Shown: positions 8,470 through 17,955, numbered from the stretch's first letter. The stretch is 64,000 nt of DNA from JAJYLM01 sp964547905 (GCA_964547905.1 CAZJPN010000046.1:12952-76951), one strand, 5' to 3'. Notes: generated by a model from the letters alone, not told the origin. A program made the numbers and translations.

Positions 8470-9693
8470 ATGATGTTCTATAACCATGAAGATCAATATT
8501 CTCTTTGTGTGAAATGCGGTAAATGCAGGTCGGTATGTCCGGTATTTCATGAACTGAATGAGGAAGGTGCGTCACCGCGTGGTAAGATAACGCTGGTTCA
8601 GGCACTGTTTGAGAATATGTTCGAACCTTCGAAAAGGACAAAAAAGTTCATATCAGAATGTCTTTTGTGTACTGCATGCGTTGAAGTGTGTCCCAACAAT
8701 GTTAAAACAGATTTGCTTGTACTTTCCGCACGAGAAAAACTTGCAGATTATGCAGGCAACAAACTCATAGAAACCGCCCTTACAAAAGTTGTCTTCGCAA
8801 AAACGGGCGTAAGTTTTAAGCTCGGTTCTTTAACCGAACAGGCGATAGGAAAAAAATTGGATTCGGAATCGGGTATATTTTATCGCTTACCCGCGAATCG
8901 CATTATACCCGAGATTAAAGGTATAAAGTTCTCAAACTCAAAAAAAAATAGATATACACGTAAAACAAAAACAGGATTTTTCCTTGGGTGTCTCATTGAT
9001 TTTATCAATCATGATATTGCGGAAGATACTGTAAAGTTGCTCGAGGCATCGGGTAAAAAGCCATATATCCCTCAGGATCAAGCTTGCTGCGGACTGCCGG
9101 CATTGAGTATGGGAAATGTAAAGCAGGCAGCAAAACAGGCGAGGACCGTTATGTCATTGTTCGATACTGCGGATATTGTCGTTACGGCATGCGGCTCATG
9201 CGGCTCGATGATGACAAACTACTATAAATTTTTATTTGATGATCCTGAAGATAAAAAAAAGGCCGAAAGATTCGCTGAAAAGGTAAAAGATATAATAGAA
9301 GTCGTAGATCAAGGTATATTCACAAATGCAGAGCCCGCGTCCGAGTTGATTACCTATCATGATCCCTGTCATCTCAAAAGGGGTATGGGTGTATCAAAGA
9401 AACCAAGAACACTCATAGGAAAGGTAGGGTATAAAATTTTAGAGATGAAAGTTCCGGACAGGTGCTGCGGGCTTGGAGGGGCATTCAATATAAAACATCG
9501 CAAAATCTCAACAGCTATCACAAAAGCAAAGATTGACGATATACGCTCAACAACCGCTGGAATCGTTGCAACTGGCTGTCCGGGGTGCATGGCAAACATA
9601 TCCGCCATGCTGATTGAACAAGATCTAAACGTAAAAGTGGTACATACAGTTACTCTGCTTGTAACAGCCCTGAAGAAAAACACTGCGTTATAA
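8470..9693 (+). CDS. GlcF/HdrD-like iron-sulfur oxidoreductase subunit
   Basis: 407 residues. Two [4Fe-4S] motifs lie at C13-C16-C19-C23 and C64-C67-C70-C74. Two cysteine-rich CCG domains follow, with QACCGLP near residue 215 and DRCCGLGG near 335, as in the Fe-S subunit of glycolate/lactate oxidases and HdrD. Such proteins carry electrons from a flavoprotein to the quinone pool. No GlcD-like flavoprotein is next to it. The start is ATG 8470 or 8473, and no strong ribosome site is visible. Confidence 0.85.
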   Translation: MMFYNHEDQYSLCVKCGKCRSVCPVFHELNEEGASPRGKITLVQALFENMFEPSKRTKKFISECLLCTACVEVCPNNVKTDLLVLSAREKLADYAGNKLIETALTKVVFAKTGVSFKLGSLTEQAIGKKLDSESGIFYRLPANRIIPEIKGIKFSNSKKNRYTRKTKTGFFLGCLIDFINHDIAEDTVKLLEASGKKPYIPQDQACCGLPALSMGNVKQAAKQARTVMSLFDTADIVVTACGSCGSMMTNYYKFLFDDPEDKKKAERFAEKVKDIIEVVDQGIFTNAEPASELITYHDPCHLKRGMGVSKKPRTLIGKVGYKILEMKVPDRCCGLGGAFNIKHRKISTAITKAKIDDIRSTTAGIVATGCPGCMANISAMLIEQDLNVKVVHTVTLLVTALKKNTAL

Positions 9694-9752
9694 AAACTTT
9701 CCTATCGCATTTTTCGGGTATGGTTAGATTTTACATGATTTGATTCGGAGTA

Positions 9753-9780
9753 TTGACTCTTTTACAATATAGTTTAAAAT
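9753..9780 (+). promoter_or_regulatory. Promoter of the RNase P RNA gene
   Basis: TTGACT at 9753-9758 and TAAAAT at 9775-9780 with a 16-base spacer, ending 6 bases before the predicted 5' end of the RNA. Confidence 0.65.
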
Positions 9781-9786
9781 AATACT

Positions 9787-10151
9787 GATCAGGATAATGG
9801 ATGGCTGCTCTGTTTACCCTTCAGGTACAACAGGGAGGAAAGTCCGGACTTCGAAGGGCAGGATGGTCGCTAACAGCGACTGTGCCGCCGTAGGCGGCAT
9901 AAGGAAAGTGCAACAGAAAGCAAACCGTGGCGCCTTTGACGCCATAAGGGTGAAACGGTGAGGTAAGAGCTTACCAGTGCTGTGTGCGAACATGGCAGCT
10001 ATGTAAACCCCATCCGAAGCAAAACCGAATAAGCAGGCGATTGAGGGCTGCCCGTCCGATGCCTGCGGGTCGGCTGCTTGAGGCTGCCAGCAATGGCAGT
10101 CCCAGATAAATAGCCATAATGAACAAAATCCGGCTTACAGTTATCCTGATC
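9787..10151 (+). ncRNA. rnpB: RNase P RNA, bacterial class A
   Basis: The catalytic RNA of tRNA 5' maturation, about 365 nt. The ends pair as helix P1 (GATCAGGATAA at 9787-9797 with TTATCCTGATC at 10141-10151). The conserved GAGGAAAGTCCGG block lies near 9835, ACAGAAAGCAAACCG near 9912, and the 3' AGATAAATAGCCAT and AAAATCCGGCTTA blocks near 10105-10140. A T-rich tail follows. Confidence 0.97.
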
Positions 10152-10179
10152 GATTTTTACATTTTTTGGTGGATACGAA

Positions 10180-10533
10180 TCAGTTGTCAATGGGATGATT
10201 TTCTATAAAACTGTTGAGTTTATTGCGATGTTCCTGTTCAATATTCTCAAATTGTATACCTATGACAACATTTGATGTCGTTTTTTCTTTAACCTCTTTT
10301 ACTTTAGCCCATATAACCTTTCCACTTAATATGAGTGGATCTTTTTCATCCGGAAGGTGGAGGAATAATTCCACAAGAGTCCCCGCTCTGATCAAGGTAG
10401 CTGTCTCTACCCCCATTCCCCCAAGGCCAACATCTCTTGTAAAGTCAGAAAAGAAAATGCCTTCACTCTTGCAATTCACCCTCAGCCTGGTTTTTACCCT
10501 TTTCGTTTTCCTGCTTTCGTTATCAGTATGCAT
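10180..10533 (-). CDS. PilZ domain protein
   Basis: 117 residues from ATG 10533. The frame extends to ATG 10572, and no clear ribosome site decides the start. A PilZ c-di-GMP-binding pattern is visible: basic KTKRVKTRLRV near the N-terminus and DVGLGGMGVET (the D/NxSxxG-like element) about 25 residues later. Single-domain PilZ proteins act as cytosolic c-di-GMP effectors. It is divergent from the DUF4912 gene, and its target is unknown. Confidence 0.85.
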   Translation of the reverse strand: MHTDNESRKTKRVKTRLRVNCKSEGIFFSDFTRDVGLGGMGVETATLIRAGTLVELFLHLPDEKDPLILSGKVIWAKVKEVKEKTTSNVVIGIQFENIEQEHRNKLNSFIENHPIDN

Positions 10534-10669
10534 GTTGTATCGATCTATACATGATATAAATGACCTATGCAATAAGAATATTCAAAGTTTGAGGAGCACT
10601 TCATCTGCGATTGGTTTGTTGGGTTTCCTTGTGATTGACATAAAGTATAAAAGTAGTATGTTTATAATT

Positions 10670-11350
10670 ATGAAGAGCAAAGACCTTAAGGTATTGTCCA
10701 TAATAGAATTGAGGAGGCTTGCAAAGCAGCTTAAGGTAAGTCTTAAAAGGACAATGACGAAACAGCACCTCATTAAAGCCATTGTTCTTTCTACGAGATC
10801 CAGAGCAATATCCGCAACATTGAGAGGGAAAAAACAGAATAAAGTGAAAAGCCTTCATCCTCGCCCTCAACCACATGCAGCTATAAAACATGGAGCAGCC
10901 AAGTTACAACCAGAAGAAGTCCTTCCGGTTTATAATGGAATATCCAAGCTTGTGCTGATGCCGCGAGATCCGTGGTGGATATTTGTTTACTGGGAAGTAG
11001 ACAGGTCGCTTGTTGCAGGCAAGTCGTTAATACTCAAGGTATACAGACAGAGTGATCGGTTGTACGCAAGCATCAATGTCGGTAATTCCAATAATTGGTA
11101 TATTAACCTGCCGGAACCTGCTGACACAGTAAGAAGCGAACTCGGATACATCAAGCCGGGAGGAGAATTCCGTATTGTAGCTGTTTCTAACACGGTAAAG
11201 ACGCCGCGTGCATGGCCCTCGGATATAAGCTACACCGGTGCTGGCAATAGATCCATGGATCAGCAAACAAACCCATTTATAGAATCGTACACTACGTACG
11301 AAAGGGTAACTCCTTACGTCAGGGAAAATATAACATCAAGAAAACAATGA
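10670..11350 (+). CDS. DUF4912 domain protein with Rho-N/SAP-like helix pair
   Basis: 226 residues from ATG 10670 (MKSKDL). The frame is open much further upstream, but that part is antisense to the PilZ gene and reads like a shadow. Residues 5-40 resemble a Rho N-terminal or SAP-like element (LRRLAKQLKV). After a basic linker, LVLMPRDPWWIFVYWEV near residue 90 is the DUF4912 signature. It overlaps the GH57 start by 4 bp, so the two are translationally coupled. The pairing suggests a role in glycogen or polysaccharide metabolism, but no biochemical function is known to me. Confidence 0.8.
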   Translation: MKSKDLKVLSIIELRRLAKQLKVSLKRTMTKQHLIKAIVLSTRSRAISATLRGKKQNKVKSLHPRPQPHAAIKHGAAKLQPEEVLPVYNGISKLVLMPRDPWWIFVYWEVDRSLVAGKSLILKVYRQSDRLYASINVGNSNNWYINLPEPADTVRSELGYIKPGGEFRIVAVSNTVKTPRAWPSDISYTGAGNRSMDQQTNPFIESYTTYERVTPYVRENITSRKQ

Positions 11351-12918
11351 TCGGATACCTTGCACTCATTCTTCATTCTCACCTCCCCTATGTCAGACAC
11401 CCTGAATACAATGATTTTCTTGAAGAGGACTGGCTTTACGAAGCCATAACAGAAACATATATTCCACTGCTTGACGTGTTTGATCGTTTAACCAGAGATA
11501 AGGTTGATTTTCACATAACCCTCAGCCTTACCCCAACGCTGCTTGAGATGCTCAGGGATGAGCTTTTGATGGAAAGGTATAGGCGGTACCTGTCGAACCT
11601 TATAGAGTTAAGCGAAAAAGAAATAAGACGCACGGCAAATGATCCATCTATAAATCCTCTTGCAAATATGTACCACGACCGGTTTATCCATTATATGGAT
11701 ATGTTCGAAAACAAGTACCATGGGAATATCATATCGGGTTTCAAAGAATTTATGGAGGCGGGTTCGGTTGAGATCGTAACATCCGCAGCAACGCATGCAT
11801 ACCTCCCGCTTATTACGGATGAGAAATGGCAGGATGTTCAGGTACACGTCGGTTTTGATACCTATATCCGCCATCTGGGAACGCAACCAAACGGTATATG
11901 GCTTCCTGAGGATGCTTACATAGAGGGACTCGATAATGTATTGAATAAATATGACATAAAGTATACCTTCCTTGACGCACACGGCATATTGAATGCATCC
12001 ATAAGACCAAGGTATGGCGTTTATGCACCTCTTTGCTCTGATGCAGGCGTAAATTTTTTTGGCAGGGACATTCAGTCTGCAAAACAAGTCTGGAGTGCAA
12101 AAGAAGGCTATCCCGGGGATTATGATTACAGGGAATTTTACAGGGATGTCGGCTATGACCTCGATTTCGAGTATGTAAAGCCTTACCTGCACAGCGACGG
12201 ATCACGTTCAAACCTCGGTATAAAATATTACCGGATCACCGGGAAAACGGATCAAAAGCAGCCGTATGTCCCTCAGTGGGCAAGGGACAAAGTAATAGCG
12301 CATGCGGGTAACTTTATTTTCAACCGTGGAAAACACATCGAATATCTTGCCGGCATCATGGATCGCAAACCGCTTATCATAGCAACGTATGATGCAGAAC
12401 TGTTCGGTCATTGGTGGTTTGAAGGACCGGATTTCCTCGAACAGGTTTTCAGGAAGCTCCACGAGATAAACGGACCTGTAAAGGCAATAACACCGGACAT
12501 GTATCTCAAGGAGTACCCGGATAACCAGATTGCACAGCCTTCCCAGTCGAGCTGGGGTGATAAAGGATACCATGAGGTATGGCTTAACGGGACGAACGAT
12601 TGGATATACAGGCACATACATATAGCGCAGGACAGGATGAATGAACTTATGCATACATCCACAGTATCGCTCAAACAGCACAGGGCAATCAACCAGGCAT
12701 TGAGAGAACTGCTGCTTGTACAATCAAGCGATTGGCCGTTCATCATGAATTCAGGCACTATGGTTGCGTACGCCAAAAAACGATTCATAGTGCACATATC
12801 GAGATTTACAAAACTCTATGATCAGATAAAACGCAATCGGATAGAACATATGTTTCTTGATGAAATCGAATCAAAAGATAACGTCTTTTCATGGATAGAT
12901 TATAAAAATTATCTTTAG
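11347..12918 (+). CDS. GH57 alpha-glucan branching enzyme-like protein
   Basis: 523 residues, matching the GH57 1,4-alpha-glucan branching enzyme group. SHLPYVRHPE at residues 11-20 is the N-terminal family motif. E188 in GIWLPEDAY is the expected nucleophile (the commoner form is WLPECAY) and D349 in ATYDAELFGHWWFEGP is the expected acid/base. A C-terminal helical DUF1957-like region follows. The enzyme would form alpha-1,6 branches in cytosolic glycogen-like glucan. It overlaps the DUF4912 gene by 4 bp. No glycogen synthase gene lies in the window. Confidence 0.92.
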   Translation: MIGYLALILHSHLPYVRHPEYNDFLEEDWLYEAITETYIPLLDVFDRLTRDKVDFHITLSLTPTLLEMLRDELLMERYRRYLSNLIELSEKEIRRTANDPSINPLANMYHDRFIHYMDMFENKYHGNIISGFKEFMEAGSVEIVTSAATHAYLPLITDEKWQDVQVHVGFDTYIRHLGTQPNGIWLPEDAYIEGLDNVLNKYDIKYTFLDAHGILNASIRPRYGVYAPLCSDAGVNFFGRDIQSAKQVWSAKEGYPGDYDYREFYRDVGYDLDFEYVKPYLHSDGSRSNLGIKYYRITGKTDQKQPYVPQWARDKVIAHAGNFIFNRGKHIEYLAGIMDRKPLIIATYDAELFGHWWFEGPDFLEQVFRKLHEINGPVKAITPDMYLKEYPDNQIAQPSQSSWGDKGYHEVWLNGTNDWIYRHIHIAQDRMNELMHTSTVSLKQHRAINQALRELLLVQSSDWPFIMNSGTMVAYAKKRFIVHISRFTKLYDQIKRNRIEHMFLDEIESKDNVFSWIDYKNYL

Positions 12919-13084
12919 GACAATCTTGTACGAAAGTAATAAAGAAGTTGATTTCCGCCTTCGAGGGAATGACGGCTTTTGGCCAAAATGAAACCGCCGC
13001 CTTTGTCGCGGGTAATTCACAATTTTCAAGTTAAATAGCACCTTCCTGCCACTTCCGGTTCATAATCATAAAATGCCGAAGCAC

Positions 13085-13113
13085 TTGACTAATTATGAGC
13101 ATATGCTTATCTT
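13085..13113 (+). promoter_or_regulatory. Promoter with palindrome upstream of the NifX/MinD operon
   Basis: TTGACT at 13085-13090 and TATCTT at 13108-13113 with a 17-base spacer. The spacer contains AGCATATGCT, a perfect 10-bp palindrome that could be an operator. The gene starts 39 bp later with AGGAGG. Confidence 0.5.
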
Positions 13114-13151
13114 CCTATAAAAGAGTGTTCGCATAAAATAAGGAGGAAGTT

Positions 13152-13913
13152 ATGCAGATAAGGTTAGCGATAGCTACAGACGGTGATTTCGTATCGCCAC
13201 ATTTTGGTAGATGTCAATCATATACCATTGTTGACATTGAAGACGGCAAGATTATAAAAAAAGAGTTAATAGATAACCCCGGGCTTGAAGGTCATGAACC
13301 AGGTGTTATACCAAAATTTTTACACCAAAAGGGTGTAAATTATATAATAGCCGGAGGTATGGGACCGAGGGCAGTAGACTTTTTTAATGAGTTCGGCATT
13401 CAACCGGTTGTAGGGGTAAGCGGAGACATCAAACACACCCTTGAAAAATTCATTACAGGCGAACTGCAAGGCGGCCGTAATATGCATGAGTTATTCGAGC
13501 ACGAACATGAACACGGACATAACCATGAACATACCCATGCATTGAAGGATGCGGCCTCACTTATTTGTATAACATCACAGGGCCCGGATCTTTATGCCGA
13601 GGTTGATTCAAGATTCGGCAGATGCCCATACTTTCTACTTGTAAATCCGAACACCCTTGAATTTGTGGCATTAGAAAATGCCAACGCTGATGCTGAAGGC
13701 GGGGCAGGAACTCAAGCGGGTCAGTTTATCGTATCTAATAATGTGAAGGCACTTTTAACCGGTAGCGTTGGTCCAAATGCATCTGAAACATTAAATGCCG
13801 CGGGTGTTGAGATGTATACCGGTGTATCCGGGAATATAAGACAGGTGATAGAAGATTACAAAGCAGGGAAACTGAAAACCACACAGAAATCCGGTACAGG
13901 TTTAATGCATTGA
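13152..13913 (+). CDS. Tandem NifX/NifB-C-like domain protein with His-rich linker
   Basis: 253 residues with a strong AGGAGG site. Two copies of the dinitrogenase iron-molybdenum cofactor fold are joined: residues 1-115 (MQIRLAIATDGDFVSPHFG) and about 135-250 (DSRFGRCPYFLLV). Between them is HEHEHGHNHEHTH, a likely metal-binding linker. Single-domain members usually carry or store Fe-S or FeMo-type clusters. The next two genes are MinD-like ATPases with ferredoxin inserts, a pairing common in anaerobes, suggesting Fe-S carrier or assembly work in the cytosol. No nif structural genes are present, so nitrogen fixation is not implied. Confidence 0.88.
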   Translation: MQIRLAIATDGDFVSPHFGRCQSYTIVDIEDGKIIKKELIDNPGLEGHEPGVIPKFLHQKGVNYIIAGGMGPRAVDFFNEFGIQPVVGVSGDIKHTLEKFITGELQGGRNMHELFEHEHEHGHNHEHTHALKDAASLICITSQGPDLYAEVDSRFGRCPYFLLVNPNTLEFVALENANADAEGGAGTQAGQFIVSNNVKALLTGSVGPNASETLNAAGVEMYTGVSGNIRQVIEDYKAGKLKTTQKSGTGLMH

Positions 13914-13937
13914 CCCCAAGATGCATTAAATGGTTTT

Positions 13938-14795
13938 ATGATAATCTCTGTTGCGAGTGGAAAGGGCGGAACAGGTAAGACAACTGTTGCAGTGAATCTC
14001 GCCTTATCCCTTCATGATGTTCAGTTTGTTGACTGCGACGTAGAAGAACCTAATGTACATCTGTTCATCATGCCTGATATTACCGAAAAGAAATCCGCTT
14101 ATATTCCAATACCCGAGGTTATTGAGGATACCTGCAACTACTGCGACATATGCAGACAGGTTTGTGCTTATAATGCTGTCGTGGTTATTCCTCCAAGGGT
14201 GAATAAAAAGGGGACGGTATTGGTCTATCCTGAACTCTGTCACGGCTGCGGTGCGTGCCCACTGTTCTGTCCTCAAAAGGCAATGGTAGAGGTCGATAAG
14301 GAGATCGGCGTTATTGAAATAGGAGAAAAAGAAAATTTGCAGTTTATTCAGGGCAAGCTCAATATAGGTGAAACAATGTCACCGCCGCTTATCCGTCAGG
14401 TTAAAAAATATATCAATACCGGAAAGACAGTAATTATCGATGCCCCTCCAGGGACATCATGTCCTGTCATTACAGCAGTAAAGGGAAGCGACTTTTGCGT
14501 TTTGGTCACAGAGCCAACCCCGTTTGGTCTTAATGATTTGGCGTTGACCGTTGATGTTGTTCATGAGTTGAAGGTTCCATTCGGCGTTGTTATCAACCGT
14601 GCAACCATGAGCAACAATAAGGTTGAACAATACTGTGAAAAAGAAGGTATACCCGTTTTGATGAAAATACCTTTTGATAGGAAGATAGCAGAGGCATATT
14701 CTAAGGGTATACCAATGCTAAATATAATGCCTGATTATAGGAATAGTTTTCAAGGGCTATTTGATACGATTACCATGATGACACAGAAGGTCTGA
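13938..14795 (+). CDS. MinD-superfamily P-loop ATPase with inserted ferredoxin domain (A)
   Basis: 285 residues. The deviant Walker A is SGKGGTGKT at residues 7-15. Two [4Fe-4S] motifs are inserted after residue 60: C66-C69-C72-C76 and C101-C104-C107-C111. APPGTSCPV carries the Walker B-type region. The architecture matches anaerobe ATPases related to Mrp/NBP35 that are thought to move Fe-S clusters. It starts 24 bp after the NifX-like gene, with a weak ribosome site, and is followed by a paralogue 30 bp later. Function beyond Fe-S handling is inferred. Confidence 0.9.
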   Translation: MIISVASGKGGTGKTTVAVNLALSLHDVQFVDCDVEEPNVHLFIMPDITEKKSAYIPIPEVIEDTCNYCDICRQVCAYNAVVVIPPRVNKKGTVLVYPELCHGCGACPLFCPQKAMVEVDKEIGVIEIGEKENLQFIQGKLNIGETMSPPLIRQVKKYINTGKTVIIDAPPGTSCPVITAVKGSDFCVLVTEPTPFGLNDLALTVDVVHELKVPFGVVINRATMSNNKVEQYCEKEGIPVLMKIPFDRKIAEAYSKGIPMLNIMPDYRNSFQGLFDTITMMTQKV

Positions 14796-14825
14796 TGTAC
14801 AAATAAACAAGGTTTGGGATCAGTT

Positions 14826-15674
14826 ATGAAACAGATAGTTGTAGTCAGTGGAAAAGGTGGAACAGGTAAGACCGTATTAACCGCTTCACTTGCGGCACTT
14901 GTAAAAAATAAGGTGCTTGTTGATTGTGATGTGGATGCTGCAGATCTACATCTCATGGTACATCCCACTATCAAAGAGAAGCATGAGTTTAAAGGCGGTA
15001 AAATAGCTGTTATAAATAAGGACGCATGCACGGAGTGCGGGTTGTGCCTTGATGTATGCAGGTTTGACGCTATAGACATCAATTTCACTGTAGACCGGTT
15101 ATCGTGTGAAGGGTGCGGTGTATGCAGTCGTATCTGTCCGTACGAAGCTGTACAGATGGAACAGAAGATAGCAGGTGAATGGTATATATCCGATACCGAG
15201 TATGGACCTTTTATGCATGCAAGATTGGGGATTGCCGAAGAAAATTCAGGCAAACTCGTTTCAAAAATAAGGCATGCAGCCAAAGCGTTGGCAAAAGAAC
15301 AGCATAAAGATTACGTGCTCATTGATGGACCTCCAGGAATTTCCTGCGCCCTTATTTCATCTGTATCAGGCATGGATCTTGCATTGATTGTAACAGAACC
15401 AACCCTATCCGGCATACATGATATGCTCAGAGTTATAGAGGTTGCAGCGCATTTCAACGTAAAAACAAAGGTAGTGATCAATAAGTACGATCTCAACTTG
15501 GAAAACTCAAAGAGTATCAAAGCGCAATGCGAAGAAAAGGGTGTTGAGGTCGTAGGACATGTTCCATTTACGTCCTGTATGAGCGAGGCGATATCAGAGG
15601 GTATCCCGCCTATCTGTTACTGTAGCGACGGCATTGCAAAGCAAATAAACAGTATTTGGGAAAAGATATCTTAA
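14826..15674 (+). CDS. MinD-superfamily P-loop ATPase with inserted ferredoxin domain (B)
   Basis: 282 residues from ATG 14826. A TTG at 14814 in frame is less likely. Walker A is SGKGGTGKT at 8-16. [4Fe-4S] motifs lie at C68-C71-C74-C78 and C94-C97-C100-C104, and DGPPGISC is the Walker B-like region. It is a paralogue of the preceding gene and probably its heterodimer partner. The TAA stop at 15672-15674 is also the outer end of a TTAACCC terminal repeat. Confidence 0.9.
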   Translation: MKQIVVVSGKGGTGKTVLTASLAALVKNKVLVDCDVDAADLHLMVHPTIKEKHEFKGGKIAVINKDACTECGLCLDVCRFDAIDINFTVDRLSCEGCGVCSRICPYEAVQMEQKIAGEWYISDTEYGPFMHARLGIAEENSGKLVSKIRHAAKALAKEQHKDYVLIDGPPGISCALISSVSGMDLALIVTEPTLSGIHDMLRVIEVAAHFNVKTKVVINKYDLNLENSKSIKAQCEEKGVEVVGHVPFTSCMSEAISEGIPPICYCSDGIAKQINSIWEKIS

Positions 15675-15828
15675 CCCACAAATGCAATAGGGAAGTTTAC
15701 CCTGTTAGAAAATTCTCACTATTACATACCGCATAATACTAAATTATTACAAAGCTGTCATACGTGGATATCGTTCAATCCACACCGTTTCTAACAGGGG
15801 GGGTGTTCAAATGCATTTTTTGGGTTAA
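15671..15828. repeat. TIR element family A, copy 1
   Basis: A 158-bp element. The left end TTAACCCACAAATGCAATAG and the right end AATGCATTTTTTGGGTTAA are imperfect inverted repeats, and inner GTTAGAAA/TTTCTAAC arms add a second pairing. No reading frame. The left end supplies or overlaps the TAA stop of the gene ending at 15674. Related copies lie at 24249, 31363, 49430, 58028 and 58955. Confidence 0.75.
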
Positions 15829-15928
15829 AAATTGCGTGTTTTCACCCAGGTGAGAGCGTCTTACTATCCATCCTTTTTATGCTAAAAAAACGAAGCGTAC
15901 AATTGTTTTTATAAGATAATATGTTACT

Positions 15929-15942
15929 CAAGAACATTCTTG
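15929..15942. promoter_or_regulatory. Palindrome upstream of the sigma-54 promoter
   Basis: CAAGAA-CA-TTCTTG, a perfect inverted repeat 10 bp upstream of the -24 element. It could bind a regulator. It is closer to the promoter than most enhancer sites, so repression is as likely as activation. Confidence 0.4.
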
Positions 15943-15952
15943 TTTTATAAAA

Positions 15953-15967
15953 TGGTATAGAACTTGC
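15953..15967 (+). promoter_or_regulatory. Sigma-54 (-24/-12) promoter
   Basis: TGGTATAGAACTTGC matches the RpoN consensus TGGYAYRN4TTGC, with GG and GC exactly 10 bases apart. The predicted start, near 15979, lies just ahead of the 112-residue gene at 16000. A palindrome ATCTCCTT-TAAA-AAGGAGAT (15973-15992) includes the ribosome site. Confidence 0.75.
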
Positions 15968-15999
15968 GCTTAATCTCCTTTAAAAAGGAGATATTTACA

Positions 16000-16338
16000 A
16001 TGCCAACATTTAAACAATTGTCGGATTATTATGCAAGATACATAAGAAACAAGCTAATTGAAAATATATTTAAAATGATAAACTACTCGACTAAACCTAA
16101 AGACCGACACATAAAACTTGCTGTTATTCTTATTGCTATTCTTCAGGAAATCAATAAAAGTTTAAACCAATATAATCTTTCAGATTTGAAAAAAAACAGC
16201 ATAATAAATGAAATCTCCGACAATCTTGGTTTAAAACATACCAGTTTGCTCTTAATGCTCAAAGAAGCAAGTAATGATAATTTTGCCGGGCTTGCCAATT
16301 ACTTGGAGAACTTTTTTGAGGAATTAGAACTATTATGA
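16000..16338 (+). CDS. Small helical protein of unknown function
   Basis: 112 residues from ATG 16000, with AAGGAG 9 bases upstream. The frame upstream of it has no better start. I do not recognise the family. The protein is mostly predicted helix, with basic and amphipathic N-terminal half (KLIENIFKMINYS) and an acidic end (NFFEELELL). No signal peptide or cysteine. It is the first gene behind the sigma-54 promoter, 33 bp ahead of the broken CoA-transferase gene, so it was probably co-transcribed with it. Confidence 0.6.
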   Translation: MPTFKQLSDYYARYIRNKLIENIFKMINYSTKPKDRHIKLAVILIAILQEINKSLNQYNLSDLKKNSIINEISDNLGLKHTSLLLMLKEASNDNFAGLANYLENFFEELELL

Positions 16339-16371
16339 ATAGTATACCTCTCTATAAGAAAGGAGAATACA

Positions 16372-17955
16372 ATGGCAAAAGTCATAACCTTTGAAGAAGC
16401 TGCAAAATTAGTACCAGACGGTGCATGTGTAGCAAGCTCCGGTATTGGTGGCATTAATAAATCCTTAAAGTTCGATCAGTCAATAGAGGACAGATTTTTA
16501 AAGGAAAATCACCCTAAGGATCTCACGGTACTTTTTGCAGCGGGTCAGGGAGGTTACGCACTCCACATGGGTACCAACTGTTATGCACACGAAGGTTTGA
16601 TCAATCGGCTCATTGGGGGTCATATTGACACTGCACGGGAAGTGTTTAAAATGGCACTCGAAGGAAAAAAATATAGAGATCTATAACCTGCCGCAAGGTC
16701 AGATGGCACAGTTATATAGGGCTATTGCAGCAAAGAAACCTGGCATAGTTTCACAGATCGGATTAGGAACGTTTGTGGATCCACGAGTGGAAGGATCGGC
16801 TATGACGCCAATCTCCAAAGCTAAGCTTGTTGAAGTCGTAACGGTAGATGGAGAGGACTACCTGTTTTATAAGTCCATACCTATCGATGTATCGGTAATT
16901 AGGGGAACCACAGCAGACCTACGAGGAAATATATCGTGCGAATTAGAGGCAGCAATAACGGATGACCTTCCACTTGCCATGGCAGCACACAATTCCCGGG
17001 GTATTGTTATCGCTGAGGCTCAAAGGTTGACTGCGGGCACACTTAATCCGCGGAATGTCATTGTTCCTGGAACGCTGGTTGATTACATAGTTGTGTATGA
17101 AGAACAACACATGACATTTATAGAGCCTTATAACCCGGCTTATAACGGAGATATCGAGCATCCACAGCCATGGGTACTTGCAAAGAAGATAAAGGAATTA
17201 AGCGTCGGCATTACCCCGCCGCGTGGACAGGTGTGGATATTATACCGGCACGGCGAGCAGCATATGAACTCAAAGCTGGTGCTGTTGTAAATAGAGGGCT
17301 TGGTGTGCCGGAAGGGGTATCACAGGTAGCTGAGGAGGAAGGCATTATCGAAGATTTTACTTTGACTGTTGAATCAGGTCCATGGGGAGGGGCACCTGCA
17401 GGTGGTGCCAGTTTCGGGGCTTCTATCAATCCACACGCAATACTGCATTCAGCCTCCATGTTTGATTTCTATGGAGGCGGCGGACTGGATATCACCTTTG
17501 TCGGTTTTGCCGAGACAGACTCAAAGGGAAACGTAAATGTATCAAAGATTCAGGGTAGAATCATTGGTACTGGTGGATTTATAGATATTACACAAACAGC
17601 CAAGAAAGTTGTTTTTCTTGGAAAGTTTGCTGACCATGCAGAGTACACAATTGACAGTAATGGCATAAAGATACTGAAAGAGGGAACACCAAAGTTTGTT
17701 CAGAATGTCGAACAGATAACTTTCTCTGCGGATTACTCTAAAAAGATCAAATAGAATGTCGTCTATATAACAGAGAGAGCGGTGTTTGAGCTTGGAAAGA
17801 ACGGACTTGTGCTTTTAGAGATTGCAGCCGGGCTCGATGTAAAAAGTGATGTCTTAAACCGCATACCCTTTCCTGTAGAAGTAGCTGAGAAGCTGAAGGT
17901 TATGGATAAGAAGATCTTTACATTTGAAAAAATGGGTCTTGCTCAGGTCTTTTGA
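16372..17955 (+). pseudogene. Propionate/acyl-CoA:acetate CoA-transferase, two frameshifts and a stop
   Basis: The three overlapping fragments together give one family I CoA-transferase of about 525 residues, which would exchange CoA between short acids. Frame 1 runs 16372 to about 16670, frame 2 to about 17200, then frame 1 again to a TAG at 17752-17754. Translation past the TAG continues in frame with the expected C-terminal YITERAVFELGKNGL and ends at 17953-17955. The first shift lies at an A7 run (16667-16673). ESG near 17370 and NPHAILHSASMFDFYGGGG near 17430 are family motifs. AGGAG precedes ATG 16372. Either a real pseudogene or local sequence error; three lesions favour decay. Confidence 0.85.

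Noticed and set aside
10214..10669. N-terminal extension of the DUF4912 protein
   Set aside because: Antisense to the PilZ gene, low complexity and without family similarity; the ATG at 10670 fits better.
11608..12192. 194-residue minus-strand ORF
   Set aside because: Shadow of the GH57 gene; composition and lack of ribosome site.
13152..15674. Nitrogen fixation cluster
   Set aside because: Only a NifX-like carrier and generic Fe-S ATPases; no nifHDK, nifB or nifE.
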